Positions 8,005 to 20,545 are shown, counted from the first letter of the stretch. The stretch: DNA of 64,000 nucleotides from Phytoactinopolyspora alkaliphila (GCF_010550695.1 NZ_JAAGOB010000001.1:496001-560000); one strand, 5' to 3'. Program-made: numbers and translations. The notes: generated by a model not told the origin, from the sequence alone.

Positions 8005-8225
8005 GTAGTCAGCGCGGGCCGCCTGTGACGTCACTCTCCGGGCGTGTTTCCGGCGTGGCTCCACAGGGTGACATGAGTCGTCGAGACCCACTCGGATGGC
8101 ACCCCGAAGACGGCCGGCGTGTTCGGCTACGCCACAACCGGCCTGGAACCGTTCGGATTCAGCTCCGTCCCGGCCACGACATGCCTCGTCATCGGCTGGA
8201 TGTCGCTGTCATCGCGATCGGGTTC
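8005..8225. other. Decayed region without an intact gene
   Basis: No complete reading frame with a start is present. From 8077 to about 8217 one plus-strand frame has very high GC in third positions and reads like protein (for example TAGVFGYATTGLEPFGFSSV). It has a stop immediately upstream, no start codon, and runs into the antisense of the lipoprotein gene. It may be a fragment of a lost gene, flanking the LuxR remnant. No family was recognised. Confidence 0.4.
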
Positions 8226-8645
8226 TCAGAGATACCAGGCTCCGTCGACGTACCAGGATCCGTCGACAAGACGCAGGTCGTAGGCGTAGGCGAAGCCGTA
8301 TTCCGCCGGAACCGTTTCGGAGACGTGAGCGGTCTCACCGGTGATCTCGACTGACTCGAAGGAGACGGTCGGCAGCTCGGAGTCGACCGGGATGGCCACC
8401 GAATTCGCCCAGGTCTCGACACCGGTCACGCAGGCCTGCCAGTCGACGTGGTCATTGTCGAGCGGGTTCCCGTCCGAGCCGAGGTTCAGCTCGCAGGCTC
8501 GTGCGGCGTCAACGTCGGCAAGGGCACCAAAGAAGTCCTCAGCGGCCGAGATGGCTCGGTCCTCGTCGCTCCCGCAACCGGCGGCGAAGAACGCCACCAG
8601 CCCGGTCAGTATGCCGAGTCGAGTGAGTCGACGGTGCGAGTTCAT
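8226..8645 (-). CDS. Small predicted lipoprotein
   Basis: A 139-residue exported protein with a lipoprotein signal peptide: basic [11 protein letters not shown], a hydrophobic stretch, then the lipobox FFAAGC with the lipid-modified Cys. The mature part is acidic ([15 protein letters not shown]) with two further cysteines that could form a disulfide. It resembles the small secreted NTF2-like/DUF4878-type lipoproteins common in actinobacteria, but no family was confidently recognised. The ATG at 8645 has GGAGCAA upstream. The gene is divergent from acnA. Confidence 0.75.
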   Translation of the reverse strand: MNSHRRLTRLGILTGLVAFFAAGCGSDEDRAISAAEDFFGALADVDAARACELNLGSDGNPLDNDHVDWQACVTGVETWANSVAIPVDSELPTVSFESVEITGETAHVSETVPAEYGFAYAYDLRLVDGSWYVDGAWYL

Positions 8646-8746
8646 GCAGTGTTGCTCCTGGTCTGAAACTGACAATCGGGACGTCCCACTCTGGCAAACC
8701 GATGATCATGGGAGGAGGGTGGATAGAAGTTTACCTTCACGTCGTG

Positions 8747-8764
8747 TATCTTGAGGTCAAGATA
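8747..8764. promoter_or_regulatory. 18-bp operator-like dyad upstream of aconitase
   Basis: TATCTTGA-GG-TCAAGATA is a perfect inverted repeat with 8-bp arms, 145 bp before the acnA start and in the gap shared with the divergent lipoprotein gene. Its form is typical of a winged-helix dimer site such as MarR-family operators. The cognate regulator is not encoded nearby. Confidence 0.5.
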
Positions 8765-8908
8765 AGTGCCATTCAGAGTGCACTCCGATGCGTTGGGGAA
8801 GCAGGGTCGGGTAATGGCAAGCGGGTAAGGGCGACCTTATGGAAGGCGCGTCCCGGCGCGTGCGCGACGATGGCTCGAAAAGCGTGGAAGCGAAAGGTTG
8901 GGATTGAC

Positions 8909-11692
<2,784 letters not shown>

Positions 11693-11694
11693 AC

Positions 11695-12168
11695 CTACTG
11701 AGGCGGATCGTCGTCGAACATCCTGAGTGGGGCCTCGACCTCTTCCTGTCGGGGCCCCATCGCCAGGATCCCGCCCAGTAGGACGACGAGACCAGCAACG
11801 CAGAGCCACGCACCGCTCTCCAGGTCCTGAGTGCGCCACTCGTCGTCGATGGCGCGCATGATCGACCAGAGGATGAAGGTGGCCGAGCCGATGATCCAGC
11901 CCAGGCCGAGGATGAACCGGAACCTGAGCAGCGCCCCCAGGGCGCCGAGCAACCCCACGACGGCCAGCGGCGCTGCCACGGATCCCCAGTAGGCGGTCGC
12001 GGTACCGGCCGGACTGGCCTGGAACAGCTGCTGCAATGGCCAGTCTCGGGGGCCGTCGCTGGCATACCAGCTCAGGTAGACGCTCGCGGCGACCCCGAGC
12101 GCGCCGACGAGCGCCACGCTCGCGCCGATTCCCCGCCGGGTCGGAGTGATCCACTGCCTCACAACCAC
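11695..12168 (-). CDS. Small four-helix membrane protein
   Basis: A 157-residue protein with four predicted membrane spans, ending in an acidic cytoplasmic tail (EEVEAPLRMFDDDPPQ). A basic N-terminus (RQWITPTRRG) precedes the first span. GTG start at 12168; an in-frame GTG two codons later is equally possible. It is convergent with acnA, with two bases between the stops, and divergent from dxs. No family was recognised; it is hypothetical but well supported as coding by its clean hydrophobic periodicity. Confidence 0.75.
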   Translation of the reverse strand: MVVRQWITPTRRGIGASVALVGALGVAASVYLSWYASDGPRDWPLQQLFQASPAGTATAYWGSVAAPLAVVGLLGALGALLRFRFILGLGWIIGSATFILWSIMRAIDDEWRTQDLESGAWLCVAGLVVLLGGILAMGPRQEEVEAPLRMFDDDPPQ

Positions 12169-12266
12169 TACCGTTACACATGGAACCCGGAAGGGCTATT
12201 CGGTCCGTGCAATCCGGACACTAGACTCGCAGAGGACTGTTTGAGCCATCGAGGAGGCGAGCCGCA

Positions 12267-14195
12267 TTGGGCGTACTCGAACGTGTGAGAGAGCCACGGC
12301 ACCTGCGGGGCCTCTCCGCCGATGAGTTGGACGCACTTGCTGCGGAGATACGGGATCTGATCGTCACCACGGTCTCCCGCAACGCTGGCCATCTCGGACC
12401 CAACCTGGGTGTGGTCGAGCTGACCATCGCGCTGCACCGTGTGTTCAACTCGCCACGAGATCCCATCGTGTTCGACACCGGGCACCAGTCCTACGTACAC
12501 AAGCTGCTGACCGGCCGGGTGGAGCAGTTCTCCTCGATCCGGTCCAAAGGCGGCTTGTCCGGCTACCCCAGCCAGGCAGAGAGCCCGCACGACTGGGTCG
12601 AGAACTCTCACGCCTCCACCGCCGTTTCCTACGCCGACGGCATGGCCAAGGCAATGGCGGTCCGGGGGGAGAAGAACCGGACGGCCGTGGCGGTGATCGG
12701 CGACGGCGCCCTGACTGGCGGCATGGCCTGGGAAGCGCTCAACAACATCGCCGGTGGACCGCAGACAGGTCCTGACCGCCGCCCCCTGGTGGTCGTGGTG
12801 AACGACAACGGCCGCTCGTACTCGCCCACGGTGGGCGGCCTGGCCGAGCATCTCTCCGGACTCCGGACAGATCCTCGCTACGAGCAGGCACTGGAGTTGG
12901 TGAAGCGCACGCTCAACCGGACACCGCTGGTCGGGCATGCGGCCTACGAGGCGCTGCACGGGCTGAAGAAGGGCTTGAAGGACCTGTTGGCCCCGCAAGG
13001 CATGTTCGAGGATCTGGGCCTCAAGTACATCGGTCCGGTCGACGGCCACGACCGCGTGGCCGTCGAGAACGCCCTCGTCCAGGCCCGCCGCTTCGGCGGA
13101 CCTGTGATCGTGCACTGCGTCACCCAGAAGGGGCACGGTTACGAGGTCGCTGTTCTCGACCAAGCCGACCACATGCACAGCCCGTCCGCGTTCGACCCGG
13201 TCACCGGCGAGCCGACCAGCAGCCCCACCCGGTCAATGACGCACGTCTTCCGCGACGCCCTGCTCGACGCCGGCAAACGCCGGTCTGACGTCGTCGCGAT
13301 CACGGCGGCCATGCTCGGTCCCACGGGGATGGAGGCGTTCGCCCAGGCATTCCCTGACCGCTGTTTCGACGTCGGGATCGCCGAGCAACACGCCACCACG
13401 TCCGCGGCCGGCATGGCGATGATGGGTCTGCACCCGGTGGTGGCCGTTTATGCCACGTTCCTCAACCGGGCCTTCGACCAGGTGCTGATGGATTGCGCAT
13501 TGCACAAGGCCGGGGTGACGTTCGTCCTCGACCGTGCGGGCATCACTGGGCCCGACGGCGCGTCGCACCACGGCATGTGGGACATGTCCGTTCTGCAGGT
13601 GGTGCCCGGCCTGCGGCTCGCGGCTCCGCGGGACGCCGCCCAGCTGAGCGAGCAGTTCGACGAGGCGCTCGACGTCCCCGACGCGCCGACGGTTGTGCGC
13701 TTTCCCGGCAAGGAACCCGCCGCCGCCGAGATTCCGGCGATCGAGCGGATCGGCGCCTGTGATGTTCTCGCCCGCGCGGACTCTCGCGACGTCCTCCTCG
13801 TGGCGGTCGGCGCGATGGCGGCGGCCGGGGTCGACGCCGCCCGCAGGCTGCAAGCACAGGGTGTGGGTGTCACCGTGGTGGACCCGCGCTGGGTCAAGCC
13901 GTTGGACGACGCCGTCATCGACCTCGCGCGGGAGCACCGGCTGGTGGTGACGGTGGAGGACAACTCACGCGTCGGCGGCGTCGGGACCGTGCTGGCCCAG
14001 CTCATGCAGGATCGCGGGGTCGACATCCCAGTGCGGAATTTCGGCATCCCGCCGCGCTTCCTCGACCACGCCAAGCGGGCCGAGATCCTCGCCGAGCTCG
14101 GCCTGACCGGCCAGGGTTTGGCCCGGGAGATCTCCGGCCTTGTCGCGGCCCTCGACTCGGAGACGTCGATGACGACGCCTTCAGAAACGGTGTAA
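12267..14195 (+). CDS. dxs: 1-deoxy-D-xylulose-5-phosphate synthase
   Basis: Condenses pyruvate and glyceraldehyde 3-phosphate to DXP, the first step of the MEP isoprenoid pathway, using thiamine diphosphate. At 642 residues it is the normal length. It shows [16 protein letters not shown], the TPP site [15 protein letters not shown] with [16 protein letters not shown], and the transketolase-like domain with [17 protein letters not shown]. The TTG start follows GAGGAGGCG and matches the usual ...[16 protein letters not shown]-terminus. A -10-like TAGACT lies about 40 bp upstream. An AI-2E family gene follows at once. Confidence 0.97.
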   Translation: MGVLERVREPRHLRGLSADELDALAAEIRDLIVTTVSRNAGHLGPNLGVVELTIALHRVFNSPRDPIVFDTGHQSYVHKLLTGRVEQFSSIRSKGGLSGYPSQAESPHDWVENSHASTAVSYADGMAKAMAVRGEKNRTAVAVIGDGALTGGMAWEALNNIAGGPQTGPDRRPLVVVVNDNGRSYSPTVGGLAEHLSGLRTDPRYEQALELVKRTLNRTPLVGHAAYEALHGLKKGLKDLLAPQGMFEDLGLKYIGPVDGHDRVAVENALVQARRFGGPVIVHCVTQKGHGYEVAVLDQADHMHSPSAFDPVTGEPTSSPTRSMTHVFRDALLDAGKRRSDVVAITAAMLGPTGMEAFAQAFPDRCFDVGIAEQHATTSAAGMAMMGLHPVVAVYATFLNRAFDQVLMDCALHKAGVTFVLDRAGITGPDGASHHGMWDMSVLQVVPGLRLAAPRDAAQLSEQFDEALDVPDAPTVVRFPGKEPAAAEIPAIERIGACDVLARADSRDVLLVAVGAMAAAGVDAARRLQAQGVGVTVVDPRWVKPLDDAVIDLAREHRLVVTVEDNSRVGGVGTVLAQLMQDRGVDIPVRNFGIPPRFLDHAKRAEILAELGLTGQGLAREISGLVAALDSETSMTTPSETV

Positions 14196-14198
14196 CCG

Positions 14199-15398
14199 GT
14201 GTCTGCGCCCCCTCCCGAGCAGCGTCACCATACTCACCTGCTGGAACGCGAAGGAGCGGTGGCATGGCGCCTTCTCGGCATCGGCCTGGTGGTCGCCGGT
14301 GCGCTCTACCTGGCGATGCAGATCCAGTTCATCGTCATGGCCATCGTGCTCGGATTCGCGATGGTGTCGTTGCTGTGGCCGCTGGCGAAGTGGCTGAGGG
14401 CACACAAGGTACCCGCCGTCTTCGCGTCGCTGTTGTCGGTGCTGCTGTTCCTCGGTTTCTTCGCCGGCATCGTAGTGTTCGTGGTCACCGAGGTCATCGA
14501 CTCGTGGCCGGACATGGTGCGCTCGGTGACCGGTGCCATCGAGACTGGTACGGAGTGGCTTGAAGGCGGGCCCTTCGGGCTGGACACCGCGACGGTCCAA
14601 GACTGGCTGAACGACGTCCAGGACCAGTTGGGCAACGTGCTCACCGGAGTGGGTCAGGCAGCCGCCACCGGCATCACGTTTGTGGGAAATTTCGCCACGG
14701 TGCTGCTTATCGCGGTGTTCTTCACGATTTTCGCGTTGACAAGCGGAGACAAGCTGTGGGCACAGTTCGTCGGCGCCCTGCAGCCGAGGTACCAGGCACC
14801 GGCGCACTCGGCGTTCAAGGCGTCGATGAAGACCACTGGCAACTGGTTCTACGCTTCGACCGTGACCGGCCTGGTCGACGGTTTGTTCATCGGGATCGGC
14901 TTGACCATCCTCAACGTCCCCCTCGCCATCCCGATCGGTGCGCTCACCTTCATCATGGGCTACATCCCGCTCGTCGGCGCGACGCTTGCCGGGGCCATCG
15001 CCATCATGGTGGCGTTCTTCTCCGGTGGTCTCACCGCCGCGATCTGGGCGCTGCTTATCGTGCTTGCCGTGCAACAGATCGAGGGCAACGTTCTCGCCCC
15101 CCTGCTCATGGCGAGGGCGGTCAGCTTCCATCCGCTGATCACCCTGGTACTCACCACCGGCGCCGGTATCGCCTTCGGACTGGTCGGGCTATTCCTCGCG
15201 GTGCCCATCACCGGCGCCATCACCGCGGCGGTGATCGCCTGGCGCAGGAAGTTCCGCGAGCAGGACGCTTCTAGCGCGGGCGGGCGGAGACCGTCGATGC
15301 CTGGCGCCAGCGTGCCCGATGTCGACGGCCGCCCCACAGACCTGGAGGACCTGGTCACCGACCACGAAGGTGGGGACGCGAGCCGCAAGACCACGTAG
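14199..15398 (+). CDS. AI-2E family (PerM/TqsA-type) transporter
   Basis: A 399-residue membrane protein with the AI-2E exporter family layout: two or three N-terminal spans, a long extracytoplasmic segment (about residues 105-150), then four or five spans. The conserved block GLVDGLFIGIGLTILNVPLA, FIMGYIPLVGATLAG and VQQIEGNVLAPLLM is diagnostic. The cytoplasmic tail is hydrophilic. The family includes putative autoinducer exporters and Na+/H+ antiporters, so the substrate is open. GTG start three bases after the dxs stop, so probably co-transcribed. Confidence 0.92.
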   Translation: MSAPPPEQRHHTHLLEREGAVAWRLLGIGLVVAGALYLAMQIQFIVMAIVLGFAMVSLLWPLAKWLRAHKVPAVFASLLSVLLFLGFFAGIVVFVVTEVIDSWPDMVRSVTGAIETGTEWLEGGPFGLDTATVQDWLNDVQDQLGNVLTGVGQAAATGITFVGNFATVLLIAVFFTIFALTSGDKLWAQFVGALQPRYQAPAHSAFKASMKTTGNWFYASTVTGLVDGLFIGIGLTILNVPLAIPIGALTFIMGYIPLVGATLAGAIAIMVAFFSGGLTAAIWALLIVLAVQQIEGNVLAPLLMARAVSFHPLITLVLTTGAGIAFGLVGLFLAVPITGAITAAVIAWRRKFREQDASSAGGRRPSMPGASVPDVDGRPTDLEDLVTDHEGGDASRKTT

Positions 15399-15444
15399 CC
15401 GGGGCTCCGCCCCACACGAGGCTCGACGATCGAGGATGGACTCC

Positions 15445-16329
15445 ATGCAACATGCGCTGATCACAGGTGCCGCCGGGTTGATCGGTAGGGCCACGGCGTC
15501 GCATCTGCGCGATCTCGGCTTCACCACCACCGGCCTGGTCCTCGAGGACCCAGGCGACGTACCGGTCGACCGCGTCGTGGTCGGTGATGCCACGGACCGG
15601 TCCGCGGTGATCACTGCCTTGGACGGCGTGGACGCCGTGATCCACCTGGCCGCGATCCCCAGTCCTTCGCGCGGTACGGCCGACGAGGTCTTCGCCGTGA
15701 ACACGCAGGCCACTTTCACCGTCCTCGACGCGGCCGGAGAGGCGGGCATCACGCACGCGGCGATCGCCAGCAGCATCAACGCGCTGGGGTACCGGTTCGG
15801 CCCCGTGCCGGGGCGTCCCGATCAGCTGCCCCTACACGAAGGCTTGCCCAGCCAGGCCGCAGACCCGTACTCGCTGTCCAAGCTGGTGGACGAAGCAACC
15901 GCCGCGGCGATGGCCCGGCGCCACGGCATGACCGTGGTGGCGTTGCGCTTCCCCATGGTGGGGAGCCAGGAAGGCTCGTCCGGACAGCTTCGCGGGTTTC
16001 TCGACCACCTCGCCGCGAATCCCGCCGATGGAGCCACGGACTTCTGGCTGTACCTGGACGACCGCGACGCCGCCCGCGCGCTCGCCCTCGCTCTGTCGCC
16101 GAACAGTCCCCATACACACCATGGAACGGCGCACGTGGCCTTCGTGGCAGCCTCGCTGACGTCAGTGCCCTACCCGACCGAGCAGTTGATCGATCGTTAC
16201 CATCCAGGCGTGCCGAGAACGCGGGTCTTTCCCGGCCGAGCAGCCCCCGTGGATCTCAGCGTCGCACGGGAACTGCTCGGTTTCACCGCCGAGCACGTGG
16301 TCGATCTTCCGGAGCTGGAGTTGCCGTAG
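15445..16329 (+). CDS. NAD(P)-dependent epimerase/dehydratase-like protein
   Basis: A 294-residue extended short-chain dehydrogenase. The Rossmann motif is ITGAAGLIGRATASHL, with HLAAIPSP after beta-4 and a catalytic YSLSK (Tyr-x-x-x-Lys) preceded by a serine-rich IASSINALGY. ATG 15445 is preferred because GAGG lies nine bases upstream; another in-frame ATG three codons earlier lacks a site. Members act on nucleotide sugars or uronic acids (for example uronate dehydrogenase). The substrate is unassigned here. Confidence 0.9.
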   Translation: MQHALITGAAGLIGRATASHLRDLGFTTTGLVLEDPGDVPVDRVVVGDATDRSAVITALDGVDAVIHLAAIPSPSRGTADEVFAVNTQATFTVLDAAGEAGITHAAIASSINALGYRFGPVPGRPDQLPLHEGLPSQAADPYSLSKLVDEATAAAMARRHGMTVVALRFPMVGSQEGSSGQLRGFLDHLAANPADGATDFWLYLDDRDAARALALALSPNSPHTHHGTAHVAFVAASLTSVPYPTEQLIDRYHPGVPRTRVFPGRAAPVDLSVARELLGFTAEHVVDLPELELP

Positions 16330-16384
16330 GCGCGACACCTGGCTTCCTTGAGGTGCCCTTGGCAGCACCAAGCCTCCTTGGAAC

Positions 16385-18511
16385 CTACCGCGGCAGGCTC
16401 GCGACTCCTGGCTCCAGGAAACGGCACCCGGTCACCTTCTCGGAGATGCCTGACCGGTCCAGGTACGGCGTGGCGCCGCCCAGATGGAACGGCCAGCCGG
16501 CCCCGAGGATCATGCACAGGTCGATGTCCTGCGGTTCGGCGACGACGCCCTCGTCGAGCATCAGCCGGATCTCCTCCGCGGTCGCCGAGAGTACCGTCTC
16601 GCGGACCTGATCCTCGGTCAGGACGGTCTCGCCTTGCTGAATCAGCGCCGCGGTCTCGTCATCGAGATAGGGCTTGCCGTTCTCGTCCCACGACCAGATG
16701 CCAGGCTTGCCCGCTTCGACCAGCCGGCGCAGATTCTCCGACACCGGATAGCGTTCCGGGAACGCTGCGTGCAGGGATTCCAGCACATGCAGCCCCACGG
16801 CCGGCCCGACCAGCTGGAGCAGGACGAACGGTGACATGGGCAGGCCCAGCTTGAGCAAGGCGTTGTCGGCGACGTCGAGCGGCGTTCCGTCGTCGGCGGC
16901 CTTGATGACCTCCGCCATCACCCGGATCAGAATCCGGTTGACCACGAACGCCGGCGCATCCTTGACCAGCACGGCCGACTTCTTGAGTGTCTTGGCGGTG
17001 GCGAACGCGGTGGCGAGCGCGGCGTCGTCGGTCTGCTCCCCACGGACGATCTCCAGCAGCGGAAGCACAGCCACCGGGTTGAAGAAGTGGAAACCGACGA
17101 CCCGTTCAGGTGACTTCAGGACAGAGGCCATCTCGGTGACGGATAAGGACGACGTGTTGGTCGCCAGGATGCACTCGTCGGAGACGATGGACTCCAGCTC
17201 GCCGAAGACCTCCTGCTTCACCGACATCTCCTCGAAGACGGCCTCGATGACGAAGTCGGCGTCGGCGAAGACGGCCTTGTCAGTGGAGCCACTCACCAGC
17301 GACTTGTACCGGTTCGCCTGGTCCGGTGAGATCCGGCCCTTGCCGAGGAGCTTGTCCACCTCGGCCTGAACGTAGCCGACACCTTTGCTCACCCGCTCCT
17401 CGTCGAGGTCGGTCATCACGACGGGCACCTCGAGGCGGCGGACGAACAGCAGAGCCAACTGGCTGGCCATCAGGCCGGCGCCGACGACGCCCACCTTGGT
17501 CACCGGGCGCGCCTGCTCCTTGTCCGGCGCACCGGCGGGGCGCTTTGCCCGGCGCTGCACGAGGTCGAAAGCATAGAGACCGGCTCGAAGCTCCTCGCTT
17601 ATGACGAGGTCGGCGAGCGCCCGGTCCTCCGCGGCGAAGCCTTCCTCGCGGGTGCAGGTCCGGGCGGCCGATATCAGTTCCAGGGCACGGTAGGGCGCCG
17701 GAGCGGCACCATGCACCTTGGCGTCGGCGATCGCCTTCCCACGGGCTACCGCGGCTTCCCACGCGTCTTCGCTGCGGTCGATGGGGGCACGCTCCACCCG
17801 CAGGTCGCCGCGCACCACCTTCGCCGCCCACGACAGGGACTGCTCAAGGAAGTCGGCGGCATCGAGAGCGACGTCGGCCACGCCGAGCTTGGCCAGCTGT
17901 GCGCCCTTGAGCAGCCGGTTCTGGTTGAGGGGGTTCTCGATCATCAGAGTGACCGCGGCCTCGGGCCCGGCGATGTTCGGCACCAGCCAGGCACCACCCC
18001 ATCCCGGCACCAGGCCGAGGAAGACCTCCGGCAGACCGACGGCAGGAGCGGCCTTGCTGACCGTGCGGTACGTGCAGTTCAGTGCGACCTCGAGCCCTCC
18101 GCCCAGAGCGAGGCCGTTGATGAAGCCGAACGTGGGCACCGGGCCGTCGCCGAGCTTGCCGAAGACCCGATGGCCGAGCCGGGCGATCTCGACGGCCTGC
18201 TCCCGGTCGTTCAGCATGGCGAAGCCCTTGAGATCGGCGCCGGCCGCGAGGATGAACGGCTTGCCGGTGACGGCGAGGGCGACGATGCCCGGCTCCGCGT
18301 ACGCGGCGTCGATGGCCCGATCCAAGGCGTACAGGGTAGTGGGCCCCAAGGTGTTCGGCTTGGTGTGGTCATGGCCGTTGTCCAGCGTGATCAAAGCGGC
18401 CCTGCCGGCTGCGTGCGGGAGGTCGACGAAGCGCAGGTGCGCGTGCGTGACCACCTCGCCCGGGAACGCGAGGGGCGTGTCGGTACCAGCGGACGCGGAA
18501 GTGTCAGTCAT
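16385..18511 (-). CDS. 3-hydroxyacyl-CoA dehydrogenase/enoyl-CoA hydratase fusion (FadB/FadJ-type)
   Basis: A 708-residue bifunctional beta-oxidation enzyme. It has an N-terminal crotonase domain (about residues 20-300) with oxyanion-hole segments LAAGADLKGF and NGLALGGGLEVAL. An NAD-binding domain begins KVGVVGAGLMASQLALLF, with ATNTSSLSVTEMA and catalytic HFFNPV. C-terminal dehydrogenase domains include NRILIRVMAE. It hydrates enoyl-CoA and oxidises the 3-hydroxyacyl-CoA, and the thiolase upstream finishes the cycle. Its ATG overlaps the thiolase stop (TGATG), so the pair forms a coupled FadAB-type unit. Confidence 0.95.
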   Translation of the reverse strand: MTDTSASAGTDTPLAFPGEVVTHAHLRFVDLPHAAGRAALITLDNGHDHTKPNTLGPTTLYALDRAIDAAYAEPGIVALAVTGKPFILAAGADLKGFAMLNDREQAVEIARLGHRVFGKLGDGPVPTFGFINGLALGGGLEVALNCTYRTVSKAAPAVGLPEVFLGLVPGWGGAWLVPNIAGPEAAVTLMIENPLNQNRLLKGAQLAKLGVADVALDAADFLEQSLSWAAKVVRGDLRVERAPIDRSEDAWEAAVARGKAIADAKVHGAAPAPYRALELISAARTCTREEGFAAEDRALADLVISEELRAGLYAFDLVQRRAKRPAGAPDKEQARPVTKVGVVGAGLMASQLALLFVRRLEVPVVMTDLDEERVSKGVGYVQAEVDKLLGKGRISPDQANRYKSLVSGSTDKAVFADADFVIEAVFEEMSVKQEVFGELESIVSDECILATNTSSLSVTEMASVLKSPERVVGFHFFNPVAVLPLLEIVRGEQTDDAALATAFATAKTLKKSAVLVKDAPAFVVNRILIRVMAEVIKAADDGTPLDVADNALLKLGLPMSPFVLLQLVGPAVGLHVLESLHAAFPERYPVSENLRRLVEAGKPGIWSWDENGKPYLDDETAALIQQGETVLTEDQVRETVLSATAEEIRLMLDEGVVAEPQDIDLCMILGAGWPFHLGGATPYLDRSGISEKVTGCRFLEPGVASLPR

Positions 18512-19731
18512 CAGGCGGCGTTCTCCTTCTGGTAGTCGACATGGTGGGGGTTGGCCCAGACGACGGTGCCACCCATGCCGAGGCCGATGCACAGTGTGGT
18601 GATGCCGTAGCGGATTTCGGGCCGGTCCTCGAAGTGCCGGGCCAGCTGTGTCATGAGCCGGACCCCGGAGGACGCGAGTGGGTGTCCCACGGCGATGGCC
18701 CCGCCGAACGGGTTGACCCGGGGGTCGTCGTCGTCGATGCCGAAGTGGTCGAGGAAGGCGAGCACCTGCACGGCAAAAGCCTCGTTGATCTCGATGAGAC
18801 CGATGTCGTCCATGGTGAGACCGGCCTGGCCGAGAGCCCGCTCGGTGGCCGGGATAGGGCCGACGCCCATGACTTCCGGCTCGACGCCGGTGAAGGCATA
18901 GGAGATGAGTTCCATCTTGGGGGAGAGCCCCAGTTCTTCCGCGGTGTCCCGGCCCGCCAGCAGTGCCGCGGTGGCGCCGTCGTTGAGCCCTGCGGCGTTG
19001 CCCGCGGTGACCCGGCCGTGCGCGCGGAATGGAGTGCGCAGTCCGGCGAGGCCTTCGACGGTGGTATCCGGGCGCGGCGGCTCGTCGGCCGTCGCGAGGC
19101 CCCAGCCTTCATCCTGGCTGCGGGTAGCGACAGGCACCAGATCCGGCTGGACCTTGCCGTCCGCGTAGGCCTTGGCGAGCTTGGCCTGGCTGGCTGCGGC
19201 GTAGGCGTCGGCACGTTCCTTGGTGAGGTGCGGGAACCGGTCGTGCAGGTTCTCCGCCGTCTTGCCCATGACCAGAGCTTCCGGATTGACCAGCGACTCG
19301 GACTGGAACCGGGGATTGGGGTCGATACCCTCGCCCATGGGATGTCTTCCCATGTGCTCGACGCCGCCGGCGATGACGGCGTCGTAGGCGCCGAACGCGA
19401 TCCCGCTGGCTCCCGTGGTGACTGCCGTCATGGCGCCGGCGCACATGCGGTCGATGGCGTAGCCGGGGACCGAGCGGGGGAGACCCGCGAGGAGCGCCGC
19501 TGTGCGGCCGATGGTGAGACCCTGGTCTCCGGTCTGCGTGGTGGCGGCGATGGCGACGTCCCCGATGCGTTCCGGTGGAAGTTGCGGGTTTCGCCGGACC
19601 AGCTCACGAATACAGGTGACGATCAGATCGTCGGCGCGGGTCTCGGCGTACATGCCGCCGGCCTTGCCGAACGGCGTACGCACACCGTCGATGAAGACGA
19701 CGTCACGGTGTTGCCTGGTGGACGAGGACAC
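18511..19731 (-). CDS. Acetyl-CoA acyltransferase (3-ketoacyl-CoA thiolase, FadA-type)
   Basis: Cleaves 3-ketoacyl-CoA with CoA to release acetyl-CoA. At 406 residues it is the family length. Nucleophile Cys97 lies in DRMCAGAM, His350 in VGHPLASSG, and the proton-shuttling Cys381 in LCIGLGMGG; NEAFAVQ is also present. It is the first gene of a two-gene operon with the FadB-type protein. A short palindrome at 19777-19788, about 45 bp upstream of the start, is a probable operator for a fatty-acid-responsive repressor. Confidence 0.95.
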   Translation of the reverse strand: MSSSTRQHRDVVFIDGVRTPFGKAGGMYAETRADDLIVTCIRELVRRNPQLPPERIGDVAIAATTQTGDQGLTIGRTAALLAGLPRSVPGYAIDRMCAGAMTAVTTGASGIAFGAYDAVIAGGVEHMGRHPMGEGIDPNPRFQSESLVNPEALVMGKTAENLHDRFPHLTKERADAYAAASQAKLAKAYADGKVQPDLVPVATRSQDEGWGLATADEPPRPDTTVEGLAGLRTPFRAHGRVTAGNAAGLNDGATAALLAGRDTAEELGLSPKMELISYAFTGVEPEVMGVGPIPATERALGQAGLTMDDIGLIEINEAFAVQVLAFLDHFGIDDDDPRVNPFGGAIAVGHPLASSGVRLMTQLARHFEDRPEIRYGITTLCIGLGMGGTVVWANPHHVDYQKENAA

Positions 19732-19776
19732 GAGACCTCCTGCGAGGGCAGACGGCGATGGCTGTGCAACCTATGC

Positions 19777-19788
19777 TACTCGTGAGTA
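19777..19788. promoter_or_regulatory. Palindromic operator-like site upstream of the thiolase/FadB operon
   Basis: TACTC-GT-GAGTA is an inverted repeat with 5-bp arms, embedded in a CTACTCGTGAGTAAC context. It lies 46 bp before the thiolase start in an otherwise featureless gap. TetR-type regulators of fatty-acid genes in high-GC Gram-positives bind similar TACT...AGTA dyads. The binding protein is not encoded in the window. Confidence 0.5.
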
Positions 19789-19837
19789 ACAATACCCTCC
19801 ACTCGCCGCCGTCAGAACGCCAGTCTCCGGTGGAACG

Positions 19838-20545
19838 TCAGCCTCCGGACAGGATGTTGCGCATCGCCTCCCGGCGGGAAAGAGCGGAAAGCTGTCCAGA
19901 GTGGATCGAGACGAAAGTCCGTACCCAGGCCGGGTCGATCTTCGCCTGCTGGCGTAGCGCCCAGCCGATGCCCTTGCGCAGGAAGAAGTCGGGGTCGTCG
20001 ATATTGGCGAGCACGCACTCCCGCAGCAGGTCCACGTCGGTGTCTTCACCGGATCTCACCTGGCAGATGACCGACGTGCGCCGCCGCCAGCGGTCGGCGT
20101 CGCGCGACCACGCCCGGATGACCGGCGACGTCTCGCAGGGGTGGGTGCGTAGAACCGCTCCCACCAGACGGATGGCGACGTCGTCCACGTGGTCCCACCA
20201 GGCGCCGGTGACGATCATGTGGTCGTACAGCTGCAACGAGACCGGATCAGTAGCCCATTCGGCGTAGGCGCGGACTTGCGCCAGATCGGTCGCGGCGTAG
20301 CGCTCCTCACGGAAGGCGGCATGATCCCACAGCTCGCGGATGGCGGCGTCCCATTGCTCTCTGGTGCCCAGGAGGCGAGCGCGGAGCACAGGCCGCAGCG
20401 CGAGGGCGCGATGGGGCTTCTGCACGCCCAGGAACGGCATGTCGGACTTCATGTACGCCCGCATCGGCTCGGCCTTGGACGCATCCGCGGCGGAGCGCAA
20501 TGCGGCGCGGATCTCAGTGACCAGACGTGCGTCCTCTCCGTTCAC
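19838..20545 (-). CDS. DNA alkylation repair protein (AlkD-like HEAT-repeat glycosylase)
   Basis: A 235-residue all-helical protein of the AlkC/AlkD superfamily, which removes N3- and N7-alkylated bases by a base-excision mechanism without base flipping. Family landmarks are YMKSDMPFLGVQKPHRALA near the N-terminus, SLQLYDHMIVTGAWWDHVDD and the C-terminal FFLRKGIGWALRQQAKIDP. GTG 20545 is chosen because AGGGTGG precedes it by five bases; an alternative GTG lies three codons upstream. It is divergent from the FAD oxidoreductase at 20671. Confidence 0.9.
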   Translation of the reverse strand: MNGEDARLVTEIRAALRSAADASKAEPMRAYMKSDMPFLGVQKPHRALALRPVLRARLLGTREQWDAAIRELWDHAAFREERYAATDLAQVRAYAEWATDPVSLQLYDHMIVTGAWWDHVDDVAIRLVGAVLRTHPCETSPVIRAWSRDADRWRRRTSVICQVRSGEDTDVDLLRECVLANIDDPDFFLRKGIGWALRQQAKIDPAWVRTFVSIHSGQLSALSRREAMRNILSGG

